Below, piece by piece: positions 9,279-20,575 of a stretch of 38,140 nt of DNA. The DNA is taken from assembly GCA_033085395.1 (NCBI GenBank), contig JANQBS010000337.1, forward strand, positions 1 to 38,140, given 5' to 3'. The number at the start of each line of letters is the position of its first letter. The stretch's first letter is position 1. The notes beneath the pieces are model-generated. The model saw only the letters and a program-made list of their open reading frames with translations. It made no database searches and was not told the DNA's origin. Made by a program: the position numbers and the translations under genes. Source of the stretch: Xanthoparmelia taractica. Its lineage: Eukaryota > Ascomycota > Lecanoromycetes > Lecanorales > Parmeliaceae.

Positions 9279-10812
9279 ATGAAGAGAGGATACATGAACA
9301 CCAGTGTCTTCGTGGCACCCAGCAGGTCCTATGATTCAAACAATACAGCCATCAAACATGACGAATCCGGCCAAATCTTCACCGAGGTTTCATGTCGAGG
9401 AGGACCGATGACATTAGATTGGGTGTGGAAGACTCATGGTAGCTCCAGGGAAGCGGCACGCTCAAGGCCGTCTGGTCAAGGATGTTCGTCACTTGTAAAC
9501 ATGGCCATTCGGAGCGCCCTTGGTCATTCAGCTAATATGACTGCTGAAAGTCTTGAGGGACTGCCTTGGGAGGTTGCAAGCCTGCTTTGGGAAAGCCTTG
9601 TCGCTTCGTATGCAGTGCTCTGACGCCTGGCTGGCACAAAGAAAGCTAACAAGAGAACCTTTATAGACGATTAGTCAGTGTGAAGATCTGGAAGGCTTTT
9701 GCTGCTGCGTACCCAAATCAACCCGTCGACGGTCTGAAACGAATGCATCATGTGATAGCAAGACCCAACATGAAACTCGGCGATTATATCGCACCTATTA
9801 TCTCACCCTCATTCCAATGGGTCGCCTTCCTATCGCTAAGCAACATCGCGTGCGTACGTAATGCCGGAATCCATTCTTTTCTATGTAGAACGGAAATTTT
9901 CCTACTCTATAGGGATGCTTCAAGGTTCCATGCATCCCCTTAACGAGGTATTACTGACTCCGATTTTATAAGTCAGTCCCGCACCGATCTTGTCCAGATT
10001 TCCAAGCTCACTAATCTCGGAGTCTTGACCATCGGACGGAATCTTACTACTCCAGACATTGGACTCGATGACAGTACGTTTCCATTTGGTGGCTATTTCT
10101 TTCTAGTCTAATCCATACCCGAATATGAGGTCTGAGACACGTTTCCAGAGTACTGTAATCGTGAGCCTTACGTGATGAATCCTTGTGCATCTAATATTTG
10201 CACTGCTGACCCAATACACTTAAAGGCATCATCAGAGGTTGGGGGAGAATAGCTTCGTCGTCAGATGCGTTCGGCCTACTCCGTGTCCTGAATTGCCGTT
10301 CGCAAAAGGACATCACAGCCAACGTCTTCGCGCATCTCAACCTGTTCCCAGCTCTATCGCTATTCAATGTCGAGGACTGCAATCTTGGTCTCAACCAGAG
10401 ACAAGTGGCACGAACACAAGGATGGAATTACAGGACGGGAAAAGACCTTGGCGACCTGCTCGTAGAAGGCGGTGCCGCAGGCAATGGATGGGATTCAATC
10501 GTTCATGCGAGCTTTCGACTTGGTGGCGCATTCAGCGAGAAGTTGACGCTTGAAGGCGTAGAAGCCATCGATACAATTCCAGTGCTGCATATGTCCATAG
10601 GAGCTACTCAACCAGATGCGCTGGTTGACGTAATCGGAGATGGAAGATTGAGGTCATTTTATCGGGATCTGGTCGACACGATTAGCTGCCCAAATAAGAG
10701 ACCGTTGAGTCAGAACCGCGGGCCAAATATCAAGATGTCTCGCAACAAGCCGACTTTACGAGCGTCAAAGCAGCAAAAAATGGCAGATTTTCTGACAGGG
10801 TTTGCGGGCTGA
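9279..10812 (+). CDS. Leucine-rich-repeat-like conserved fungal protein, four exons
   Basis: The proposed exons are 9279-9607, 9679-9853, 9977-10073 and 10226-10812 (395 aa). All three introns are GT..AG with CTGAC or CTAAC branch-like sites, and each junction keeps one frame. The joined protein has a Trp-rich N-terminal block (LEGLPWEVASLLWES) and then KIWKAFAAAYP. Repeated leucine-rich strands follow, such as FLSLSNI, LTNLGVLTIG, LLRVLNCRS and FPALSLFNVEDCNLG. The C-terminus is basic and ends KQQKMADFLTGFAG. The N-terminal block is F-box-like in position but I cannot assign it. I recognise the whole as a widespread uncharacterised ascomycete protein of LRR type, with unknown function. The start is uncertain: the Mets at 9501 (MAIRSALG) and 9537 (MTAESLEG) are alternatives, since conservation seems to begin near SSLVNMAIR. 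It lies 250 bp from a copia LTR yet shows no RIP. Confidence 0.75.
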
Positions 10813-10961
10813 AGCAGGGAAGCTAAAGGGTGAAACGCTAAGACGTTACGGACCGAGGCTAATACGACCTCTCGAATGAACTCCGATTGTGATATATGCC
10901 GTTCTGCGCAGGTGTCCTGCCAGCTGGGTTTTTTTCCGGGTGCCTGACAACATTCAAGTCG

Positions 10962-11987
10962 ATGGCCACTCAATTACCTCACTTACCTGAGGTCGAACGA
11001 ATGAGCTCTTTGGTTATTAGGGTTCTGGGTGGCAACCCCGGCAAATTTACACTGCAAGGTCAGATGTTAGTGGGCGTCCTTCTCGCAGACGCTGACCTTG
11101 CGTAGGAACGAACACCTACCTCGTGGGTAGGGGCCACTCTCGTCTCTTGCTCGATACCGGTGAAGGTAAACCATCTTGGTCTCACTGCCTTTCATCGATT
11201 CTTACATCAGAATCTATCACGATATCTCACGCTATGATCACACATTGGCACCCTGATCACGTTGGCGGCTTGGCAGACCTTCTTTCCCTGTGCCCCAAGG
11301 TAAAAGTCTACAAGTATGATCCGGCAACCGGGCAAAACCCGATCAATGATTGCCAAATCTTCGAGACGGATGGGGCTAAGTTGCGAGCATTCCATTGCCC
11401 TGGCCACACTGCAGACCATATGGCTTTCATATTAGAAGAGGAGAACGCAATGTTCACAGGCGACAATGTCCTGGGACACGGTACTACAGTGTTCGAGGAT
11501 TTAGCCGTGTATCTTAACAGCCTATCACGCATGCGAGAGCAATTCCGTGGTAGAGCGTATCCGGGACATGTAGGTCCACTTCAGAGTCTTCACTTCTTCT
11601 TTGGGCCTGAATAACGGGTCACAGTAGATGTTTGGGGGGGAAGGGGAAGAAAGCAATCATAGTCTTCATGATGTTTGACTTTAAGGGCCAACATGCTGAC
11701 TCCGACACGAGCAGGGTGCAGTAATAGAAGATGGACGAGCTAGAATTGAGGAATACATCGCACACAGGAAGCAAAGGGAAGAGGAAATACTGCAGGCTCT
11801 TAGAGGCATTAACAAAGAGGTCACGTCGATGGAATTGGTTAAAGTCGTGTATAAAGACGTGTCAGAAAGTTTGCATGTGCCAGCCGCTAATGGTGCATTG
11901 CAAATCTTGCGGAAGCTGGAGGCTGAAGGGAAAGTTGCACACCGTCAACATGGGAGGTGGCAGATAGCTGATAGAGGGATGTTCTGA
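10962..11987 (+). CDS. LACTB2-like metallo-beta-lactamase-fold hydrolase, three exons
   Basis: The exons are 10962-11058, 11106-11569 and 11715-11987, giving 277 aa. The introns are 47 and 145 bp, each with a CTGAC branch-like site. Metal-binding motifs of the fold are complete: THWHPDH at residues 78-84, CPGHTADH at 130-137 (H133), TGDN at 150-153 (D152) and YPGH at 184-187 (H187, the last residue before intron 2). After these the protein has a basic helix (HRKQREEEIL) and a winged-helix-like tail ending HRQHGRWQIAD, as in LACTB2. The length is close to human LACTB2 (288 aa), a zinc-dependent endoribonuclease. Fungal relatives include ACP-thioesterases that release polyketides, such as MdpF-type enzymes. 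No polyketide synthase lies nearby, so a housekeeping LACTB2-type role is preferred. The start at MATQLPHLPEVER fits the family better than the upstream in-frame Met at 10896. Confidence 0.9.
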
Positions 11988-12350
11988 CCGACAAGCGAAG
12001 GGATTGACCAACCCTACTGTTGTTGCCGGATCGTGACTGAGGCTTAGAGTACACGATCGTCTAAACTCAATCAGGAATAGCAAATCTCAGGAATTTTGGC
12101 AAGATGGGCACGGGCGCCATAAGGTGTAGCGAGGCGTCATTGGTAATATCTGGGATGCGTGGGCTTCTCCTTTTTATGGCAGAAAATGAAAACTTCTAGG
12201 TATTCGAGTCTAACCTTCCATGAGACCCGCTGTACTTGTGCCTGACCCAATCGTATCCCAACACGCCAAAAATGCGGAACTTCATCAGATGCGGATCCAT
12301 GCATAGAGCTATGTCCTAGGGAACAATGTCCCTCCCAGCTCATCATCTTA
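11988..12350. other. Convergent intergenic spacer
   Basis: This stretch separates the stop codons of the hydrolase gene (+) and the OSBP-related gene (-). It should carry both 3' UTRs. No RNA gene or repeat was recognised, and the small minus-strand frame at 12137-12358 has no recognisable content. Confidence 0.5.
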
Positions 12351-14101
12351 TCATGCACCAGTGACCTCGTTATCCTTTAGGCCATAATCCTCGGCTTGCA
12401 GTCCCTGTAGAGCTCTTTTCCCGTCCTCAGTCAGATTAGGCTTCCCGTTAGCAGTGACAGCGTCAGTGAAGAACCTTGGCTTCCAATCTTCGTTCTTCTC
12501 TGCCCTTTGGGTAGCTTTGTCACGTTGCCGTTCTTCGATCTCTTGCTTGAGCTTGGTCGCTTCCGCGTATTGTTTGCTCTTTATCGCACTTGTGACGCCA
12601 GCCCAGAAACGTTGGGATTCATTTGGAAGTTGCTGGTCGATTGGGGGAATGATTTTGGCTGTAGGGAAAAGGGGTTTAAGGTCTAATAGGACTGAAGGTT
12701 CCTGGCACAAGGATATACGTTTAGAATTATGTTTCCTCGAGGTTCGAAAGAGGGGAAGGTTCACCTTCGAGCCTTGTGACGTATAGAATATTTGATCATG
12801 CCAGCAACCTTCAAGTCGTGCAAGAACATCCTTTTCGGGAACGTCTTTGACGCGCGTCTTATTATCATTTTCGGGATCGTAGGTATACACTACACCGTTG
12901 ACCTTATTCTGTGTCTTGCCCAGCCAACTCTCCTCGAGGTAGTGTAGGATGACTTTGATCTTGGTTTTGGGACACGTCAGGAAGCAGCTGTCCGCAACTG
13001 TAACGGACAAAGAGCCTCGAAGCATACCGCCAAGGTGCGCAATAGGATGAGTCAGCTGATACTCCTCATCGCCTCGGTTTTTCAGGTTGATGAATATGCC
13101 CAGGTTATGTGCCCCAGGTGTGACTCGTATACTAGTGCCTGTGAATTTAGCACTTAGCTGATCGAACCCGCGGGCACTGATGCCTTTCACGGGGCAATCG
13201 ACAAAGAAGGCGGATACAGGAGGATGGTGTGAAGTCTGCTCAGTGATATACGATACTCGGACTTGCTTGTTCTTGGTGTCGATATGATGTGTAGCGGATT
13301 CCTTGCGCGTCTCGCCAAGTATTGGTGGTGCATTATCTTCAACCTCCCAATTACACTGGCGACCAGGTCATTGGGTGCTGCAATGCATGCTTGGGAAGCT
13401 TCACATACCCGGAAGAACTCTCCCAGGGTAGAGTTGTACGGCTTGCATGGCTTCCCTTTAACGTATTTCTAATATACTATGTAAGTCTTGTCCTCGCCAA
13501 CAATCTCAAACCCCGAACACGCACTAGGTCTTTCGTAAACCAGAAGCGGAGCACCTCGAGCATTCGGCCAAGACTGTCATCCGAGTCGCCGATGCTGCAT
13601 GAGAGTGTCAGCAGGTACCGAGAGCGCCACACAGGTAGCAACATACGCTACAAATGTCTCTGGACGATCCAGATAGTTCCAGTATTCTGAGAATCGCATC
13701 AGTAGCCGTTGACACAAGTGGCCCATGGCTAGGTCGGCAAGATGCAGCAGTCTTCGTACCAAGGTTGGGTGTGGGTTCGAGAAGTTGGGCTGGTAGAGAG
13801 AACCTGACGGATGCGATATCTGACACGCCAATGAACCTATGAAGAAATGTGAGCCTGGGGTAAGATATCCTGAGACCGCCATAATGCCATGGCAAGCCTT
13901 TCCTCTCCCGACTCACTTTCGTAGTATACTCAGAAGAGTCTTCAATTTTGAGCTATCATCAGATTTATCAGAGACGTATGCATCGGGTCTTGAAGTCGTC
14001 GTGGTAGTATCTCCAGTGGATGCAATAGACGTTGCAGGAGACGGTGCCGGCGATACTCTAGCTTTTTTTAAGAGGCTTTCCCCAGATAAGGGCGAACTCA
14101 T
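12351..14101 (-). CDS. Oxysterol-binding protein-related (OSBP/Osh) lipid-transfer protein, six exons
   Basis: In gene order the exons are 14101-13917, 13836-13760, 13686-13647, 13594-13525, 13468-13409 and 13355-12351, giving 478 aa. The introns are 52-80 bp and all junctions keep frame. The protein is essentially one ORD domain after a Ser/Thr-rich leader of about 60 residues. Diagnostic motifs are KPYNSTLGEFFRCNWEV (from residue 133; LGEFF at 139-143) and the family signature EQTSHHPPVSAFF (from 183). A NESQRFW block and a Lys/Glu-rich helix (KLKQEIEERQRDKA) follow, then WKPRFF near the C-terminus. LGEFF lines the lid side of the sterol pocket and the HH pair binds PI4P head groups. The layout resembles short Osh proteins without PH or ankyrin domains. 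A role moving sterol or phosphatidylserine in exchange for PI4P at membrane contacts is family knowledge. The start has a CAACAATGA context. Confidence 0.92.
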
Positions 14102-15120
14102 TGTTGACAGGATGGAGAGGGTTGTGCCCGTCTAGGGATCGAGTGTGGGGGTGCGTTGATAGCTGGAGCTGGTGGAGGAAAGGTTCGCCGATACCCTCAC
14201 CCACCTTACTTACCTAGGTAATATGACGATCAACCTGCCCAAATCGGGTATATACCTTATTTCAGATATAGTGTAGCGCGTATCGCGCTAATTGCAACTC
14301 TATCTTTCCCCTAGTCCCGTCGTCTGTCTTACACACACTTGTGACTTGAGCCGATTCAACATCAAAGATGAAAGAAAGTGACCACTATAGTCTTACCAAA
14401 TGGCATCTCGCACGATCAAATTGCAAGATAACCTTGAAGCCTGGGTGTTTTGATCTTGTATGGAAGTAGGTCCACCTGTTACATGAGGGCTCAATGACCC
14501 GCGGGACACTTCTCGTGTCAGATTGAGTAGCAAACCGACGAGTCTTTACGTTTACTGGTACTACGTACTCTTACAATTTCTCCAGCCCCAACACTACCCT
14601 TTCGCTCTCCTTGAGAAGGCAAGAAGCAGGTGGAGGCAAATTCGAACCCACGATGGCATCTTGTTGTAGACCAGCCGTCCAGATCAGACCATGATTGTGC
14701 AAATTGTCACTTGGGGCGTGATTCCGAATGTAGAGAGCATCTAGGTCTGGCGTCGCTGCATTTACTGGGCTTCGTGTTTGGAGTAACACTCCATTGGCAG
14801 TTCGCATTCTCGACGCTCACGATTGACTTGCCTTTCAGGAAGGGACTCGTTGTTTTACCAGCTAGCATCAAGTAAACGGGATCACTAAGTTATTAACAAA
14901 AACGCACTTTTTTTTGTTTGAGCAAATGACAGCACGAGAAAAAGTTTTGTCTCTATGGAAAGTGTGCTAAGGTAGCGATGCATTGGGGCTTTCATGGCCT
15001 GAGGCAGGTAAAAGAGTGATCGTCTTTGCTCTAGATTCTCTTGACGACCGAAGACTACCTTACTGTGGCTGTGCAATAATCCTCAGCGCATCCTCCTCCA
15101 ATCGGAGAGAAGATGACTAC

Positions 15121-15136
15121 GTGGAGTGTGGCTGAG
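15121..15136 (+). repeat. 16-nt exact repeat, copy 1
   Basis: GTGGAGTGTGGCTGAG occurs here and again at 15962-15977, 841 bp away in the same orientation. In both cases GAC or TAC and an AATTTGT or AAATTGT block follow. A shorter relative, GAGAGTGTGGCTTAG, lies near 20662. The meaning is unknown; a regulatory site or a trace of an old repeat are both possible. Confidence 0.5.
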
Positions 15137-15961
15137 TACAATTTGTGACGGAATTTCCCGCCAAGAGACAGGATCAGCGGTTCATCTTTCTTTTCAAGCC
15201 TCTGTTGACGTACCTTAGCTTGGCAACCATAATTTTTCATAGACAACGTCTTATTCATCGTTCTCATAACGCGAAGGCAACAGCGCAGGTGGAAGTCCGT
15301 ACCGACACTCGACCACTGACCCCCACGGCCCCATGATGCAAAGATGAGCTGGGATATCAACTGTCTTGCAGCTTCAAGGGTTTTTGGGTGAGAGTTTTGG
15401 GAGGGGGGGGAGGGAGGGAAGGATCTCCATTATTATGCCATTGGCCTATGCTATCTGCATGCGCCGATACTGACATGGAATCCACTTTAATATGGGTGCC
15501 CTATTTGCCATGCAGGAGGGTTACTTGTACGAAGGATGTGATTCTTCCCAAGGTGGGTCGTGCACGCATTGAGTTCACCTCATCTCGGTTAGGGGTTTGG
15601 ATGGGTGTGATGAAAGGGCGGGCGAGTTTCCTGAAATGGGCAAGTGACTGTATCAAAGAATTTATTATTTTTATTTTTATTGTTATGATGATGATCGTTA
15701 TGAGAGTGCATCGGCTCTACCGTCTACGTATGTACGGGCGCTTGGCAAATTTGAAGGATAAATACTTGTCGGCTTATATCATCGGACACGCGGAAGTACA
15801 GCAAAGGAGAGACTAGTTTCAGCTAGTGTCATTGCGCTTCACCTACGAAGTAAGTACTCAGTACAGTACTGCCACATCATTGCTGTCAAGCGCCTCGCCT
15901 CAGGGTTGTCTATTTGGGTGATGGTGGGTGTTTTTTTTCTTCCTTTCCGCAAAGAGCGGGA

Positions 15962-15977
15962 GTGGAGTGTGGCTGAG
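15962..15977 (+). repeat. 16-nt exact repeat, copy 2
   Basis: Identical to 15121-15136. It is followed within 20 bases by CGTCACCGACTGACG, which contains a small inverted repeat (GTCAGTCG/CGACTGAC). Confidence 0.5.
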
Positions 15978-16680
15978 GACGCGAAATTGTCAGTCGTCAC
16001 CGACTGACGGAGGTCAGGGTAGCAATAATTAGCGAGAGCAGGAGGCCAAGCAAGGAAAAGATGGGCAACTTCTTTGCTGCAGGGGGATAAGGGAACGCCA
16101 CATCAGAGACAGAAACAGCGAGCGAAATCGCTTGGTCAAAAGTCAAAGAAGCCCTAACTAGCAGAAAAGAAGCTAGCGAAAATGCGATCTACATTGAAAC
16201 CTCACTCTGCCGTGTCCGGGCGATTTTAGCGCTCGAGGAGAGTGGCTCCGTTGTGGCGTAAGTGCCTGCAAGTTCGGGGGTTTAGGTTACAAGGTAAGGT
16301 ATTGAAGAGAACTACCAAGTAGGTAGACTTGTCATACTTTACTTCTAGACTCTTTCATTCCTCCAGGCCATTCTTTGGCCTTTTTTTTGCTACAAGCTAA
16401 CTGATACACGTAAGGTAACTTATACTTGTAACAAAACTAACCAGACTAAAAACCTTTGACACGCTCGGGAGTCAACTTTGCCCATGCTCATCCCATAACC
16501 CATACCCATGCCCCATGTCCATACCACATACCCCCAGGTCAAGCCCCAGGGCACGCGTTCCTATGGAGCGTGCTTGACTACCTTTACAACTAATGACTTT
16601 TTAAAAACAACAATTAAACTTCTCTCCTACTATTACTACCACTAGTAGCCTTCTATCGCTTCCAATCGACGCTTCAATAT

Positions 16681-16735
16681 AAGAAGAAGAAGCAGAAGAA
16701 GCAGAAGAAGAAGAAGAAGAAGAAGAAAAAGAATG
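16681..16735 (+). repeat. GAA/CAG-rich purine microsatellite upstream of CP2 gene
   Basis: AAGAAGAAG units are interrupted by AGCAGAAG units and run for about 55 bases, followed by ATAATAATAATATT. The tract lies about 320 bp before the proposed CP2 start codon, probably in its 5' UTR or core promoter. Purine tracts of this kind are common in fungal promoters. Length polymorphism is likely. Confidence 0.85.
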
Positions 16736-17052
16736 ATAATAATAATATTAGTACCATGATCATTTCTACAACGCACCGCTTTCCAAACAAACCATAACCA
16801 CGCTTCACTACCTTACTACCCTCGGCCTATCACACTCTCCCGGCTTCCCTCTCGGTTTTTTTTTAATACCTGTCCCCTACCCAAACTTCCCTTGCCATTC
16901 CATAATTATTATTCTACCCTACCTTCTGATATCCTTCTTCTGGACACGACCTGCATATATCTAAAAGCGTCCCAGCACAGCCACTTCTTCCTTTTGCTGC
17001 TCTACATGAACGTCTTATAAGAGCCTTGCGAGGAAGCAAGTCACTTGATGCC

Positions 17053-19711
17053 ATGTTTCGCAATCGGTGTGTACCCTAGTTGCTCACTTATCTGCAGCCC
17101 CTCAATGATCATTCGTCGCCCGTCAATGTTGTCGATACTGACTCGCCATACCCTTGATAGAAAGAACTCGCAGAAGCCTACCAACGAGCTCTATGCTGCC
17201 TTCAAGCAAACCTTCCCCCATGTAGGGCCTCCCACGACCTTCTCCTCGGCAGCGTCGTCAGAGTCTACAATAGAGACCTCAACCTCGCTCACGAGCGTAT
17301 CAATGGACCAAACGATGGATCACAGGTGCGATGATTAATCTCATTCGCTGTCTCCAGCGCCTGGAAGGTGTTGTCTTCTGTGGAATCATCAGTCGACTAA
17401 CAACATGTTTGTTGCCTTTGACTCCAGACAATTCGCCGATCAAGACACAAACAAAGACCAAGACTCCTGCTTTAGCGAGTCCGACCAATGGAGATTCACA
17501 CCTTCCATCCTTGATACCAACTCCTTCGCCTTTGCCTCCTTTGCAAACCACCCTTCCAACGATTTCGGTTCGACACCTGGAGGCACCAACACTGTCTTCC
17601 ACAACAATCAAGCAGGTGACTTGCACACCCCCGGCGTAGGTTTCCAATTGGGAACGCCTCTATCGGTCCCGAATTCTACAGGTCAGAGCGATGCAACGGC
17701 CGCAATAGACGTGCACGCTTTCCATACCCACCTACTCCACTCTCAACCGTTCCAGAATCCCAATCGGTTTACACCGCAACAATCATATGCGCCTAGCTCC
17801 TTTATACATCAAGACTCGGGCTATGACACAATGGAACATCCTAGTCACGCTATGGCTCCTCCAAGACCTAGTATCGATGGAGGGCTAACTAGGGAGTCGA
17901 CATTCATGGGATTTCCAGCAAGACACTCGGACAACGTGCAAGCGCATCCTGTGCCGGCAATGGAAAAGTAATTTGTTCTGTCCCCGCTCAATCATGCACC
18001 GACTAACATCTACACCGTTGCTAGTTTCCGTTACCGTGTCACGCTCAACGCGCCCACAGCTATGATCAAAGACTCCGATGAGATTCCTGTCACCTATCTC
18101 AACAAAGGCCAAGCATATGCGGTGTCCATAAGCGATAGCATGGTTCTCGGCCCTGCAGCTGGCCCGATCAAATATCGAACCGTCATCCGCATATCATTTG
18201 AAGATGAACAGCAGAGACAGCGGCCTTCGGCGTGTTGGCAGTTGTGGAAGGAAGGACGAGGTCTGGCCGAATCGCATCTGAGGGGTGGCAAGCTCCAAGC
18301 AGTTGAGTATGTCGATCCAAATCAAGGGGGTGACGAAGAGACCAAACGACCGCGTGTTGAGTTGGAGACGGCATCATTTGACTGCTTTTCCGTGACCTGG
18401 ACTCCATCAGCAGGCTCAAGCAGCGCAGACTGCTCAGTTGCTGTTCGATTCAATTTCTTGTCGACCGACTTCAGCCATTCCAAAGGTGTCAAAGGCATTC
18501 CCGTTCGCCTGTGTGCAAAAACCGAGATCATCTCTTCTGGTACTCCAGATTCGCCCCCTGCTCCGACCGCAGAAGTCTGCTTCTGCAAAGTGAAACTCTT
18601 TCGAGATCACGGCGCAGAACGAAAGCTTTCGAACGATATAGCGCATATCAAGAAGACCATCGACAAGCTAAATCAGCAGATTTCTCAGGTCGAGAACGGG
18701 GTGAAAGACGTTGGAAAACGCAAAAGGAGCGGTGCCGACAAAGGTGGCAGTCATCGACCTGGCAAAGTCCAAAAGCATAAAAGGACCTGGTCTGTCTCAT
18801 CCCAGGGATCCAGTGGTCGGCCACCTGTTGAGGAAGACCTTCACATGAAGCTTGCGACGATGCAAGACATGTTCACTTCGACTCGTCCAGTCAGCGTACT
18901 CTATCTAAAAGGGTATGACCAAGATGATCCGGATGCCTTCCCGGTTTCATTACCGGGGGAGCCCACTGATCTGACCAAGCTTGGCCGATCTGATCGCAAA
19001 TCCTCATGGGACCGCAAGGCGCTCAGCGAATCGACACCCACCAACTCCTACATAGCCTCGCCTTCACCGAGTTCGCGATCTATGCCTTCCGACTCAAGGC
19101 CTTGTGAGCCGACAAGTTTTCAAAAGCCTGCGCCCTTCCATCCAAACCAGCCGCTGCCGAATGAATGGGAACAGCAAATTGCTCATCATCAATACACAAG
19201 CACGAATTTCTCAGGGTTTCACTCTTCGAACACAGCAATCAAGGTTCCCAGAGGGCACACTGATGAGTCAATGTCGAATTGGATTGAAGCGTTTGAAGTT
19301 GATCCTTCCTATAAAGCCCCCGCAGAAAAGCCGATAAAACCCATCGCTTGCTTTTACGTTCTTATCAAAGTGCCCGGTGATATTCCAGGAGAGGACTTTT
19401 ACAGGGCAGTCTATCTGATGGAAAGGACCGTTAAAGACCTCATCACGAGCATTGCCATGAAGTGTGGAGTCGACCCTGAACATGTCACCCGAACATTGAG
19501 AGTCAACCCTAGAGGACTCAAAATCATGGTTGATGATGAGGTCGTTCGAGAACTCCCGGAAGGCCAGGACATGATTGTTGAATTTGCCGAAGTCAACGCC
19601 AACACCGATTTCAAGCAGGAAGCAGGCTCCGGTGCCAGTACTCCCAAAGCTACCCAAACACCTATCAAGAGCACCAGCAATGTGGCTCGGGAAATGAGGC
19701 TTTTATTTTAG
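17053..19711 (+). CDS. CP2/Grainyhead-family transcription factor, four exons
   Basis: The exons are 17053-17066, 17161-17325, 17428-17967 and 18025-19711, giving 801 aa. Introns are 94, 102 and 57 bp, with CTGAC or GACTAAC branch sites. Residues 1-240 are a low-complexity, Ser/Thr/Pro/His-rich activation-type region. The CP2 DNA-binding domain starts at about 241 (FRYRVTLNAPTAM) and includes DEIPVTYLNKGQAY, YRTVIRISFEDEQQRQRP and CWQLWKEGRG. It ends around KVKLFRDHGAERK. A short coiled-coil-like helix (HIKKTIDKLNQQISQVENG) and a basic stretch (KRKRS) follow. A C-terminal ubiquitin-like fold is suggested at about 682-760 (CFYVLIKVPGDI to EGQDMIVEF), matching the Grainyhead/CP2 dimerisation module. 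In Neurospora and animals this family controls cell-wall or epithelial barrier genes; that is family knowledge. The 14-nt first exon is inferred. Confidence 0.92.
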
Positions 19712-20540
19712 GATGTGCAACAAGCAAGCCGGATCTGATGTTTTTTTTATTTTTTATTGATACCCCAATCCGCGTTACGACGTTTACGATCTACACCGCC
19801 TTAGCCGACGGCCCAACGCTCGGTCTCCAAAAAGAACCTGTACTGTCAGCCCACTGTGCTGAAGGTTGAGGTTTAGAAATGGTCGATGAAAAGCGTCGAC
19901 TCATCGCCGTACAGCTCCGTTTCCAGTGGTTCAGGGAGCGGTGTGTTACTAGTCGCCACTACTTGGTCCAGAACGATAGCCATTCACGCAGGCATTCCTT
20001 TCTTCGATACTCCGAAAATTGGGCGCAAAGACGATATACGAGTCCTTGTCCCGATGATTACTACGAACATGTGGGAGGCTTCTCTTCGCGTTACCATTGA
20101 TTAGTAGTGATGTAATCCTTGACGCACACAATGTATTTAGTCATTCTGCCGTTGCCCTTGAGTGCGTTAAAGATACCCCGAATTAACCGCTCGAATATCG
20201 AGACGGAGTATAATACAATTTTTCATGCCTGTCAGACGCAAAAGCGCTGAAGGCTAATTTGTGGAATGACCATTGGTGCCAGTGCAGCAGAGCGAGTGAC
20301 GGGGTGAAATGGTGGGTTTGACAGGATGAATGGAATCAGCAGGATAGCTTCAATTTGCCGCCAAAGTCAATCAGACCGCAGCCAGCAAGTACAAGTGTTT
20401 TCATTACATTCACATCGGAGCTCAAGGAAGAGGGAAAACGGCTTTGACCGAAATGCTCGGCTGATGAACAAAGGTCAAAGAGACGGTACGATACAAGTCA
20501 ATACGTACCTATCTGACTTCCATACAGTAGAAGTAGGTAG

Positions 20541-20575
20541 TTCCGGCAGCATCTCCGGAAGCATCTCCGGGGGCC
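20541..20575 (+). repeat. 12-nt AGCATCTCCGGA direct repeats
   Basis: AGCATCTCCGGA is followed directly by AGCATCTCCGGG, with a partial unit (TTCCGGC) before them. CTCCGTAGCTCCGTAG lies a little downstream. These are small slippage-type repeats in the convergent spacer. Confidence 0.6.

Larger units (their letters stand above)
14102..17052. other. 2.95-kb divergent intergenic region (OSBP gene / CP2 gene)
   Basis: There is no convincing gene here. Several frames of 60-140 codons occur (for example 14571-14807 minus and 15388-15816 plus), but none has a recognisable domain, splice support or coherent composition. The stretch contains homopolymer runs, an exact 16-nt repeat, a GAA/CAG purine tract and pyrimidine-rich DNA just upstream of the CP2 gene. 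It probably holds both promoters and a long CP2 5' UTR, as is common for fungal developmental regulators. An unrecognised non-coding RNA or small gene cannot be excluded. Confidence 0.5.

Noticed and set aside
12454..12786. 110-codon plus-strand frame
   Set aside because: It is antisense to the well-supported last exon of the OSBP-related gene.
10962..14101. Secondary-metabolite gene cluster (metallo-beta-lactamase plus lipid-binding protein)
   Set aside because: No polyketide synthase, peptide synthetase, oxidase, transporter or cluster-type regulator is present, and the neighbours are conserved housekeeping types.
14610..14720. Possible tRNA on the minus strand, suggested by a TTCGAAT T-loop-like motif and a TGGTCTGATCTGG A-box-like stretch
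   Set aside because: The T-stem does not pair, the conserved G53-C61 pair is absent, and no acceptor stem closes. Treated as chance.
15388..15816. 142-codon plus-strand frame with a hydrophobic Ile/Phe/Met run
   Set aside because: The hydrophobic run comes from a low-complexity ATTATTTTTATTTTTATTG tract, the N-terminus is G-run translation, and no domain or splice context supports it.
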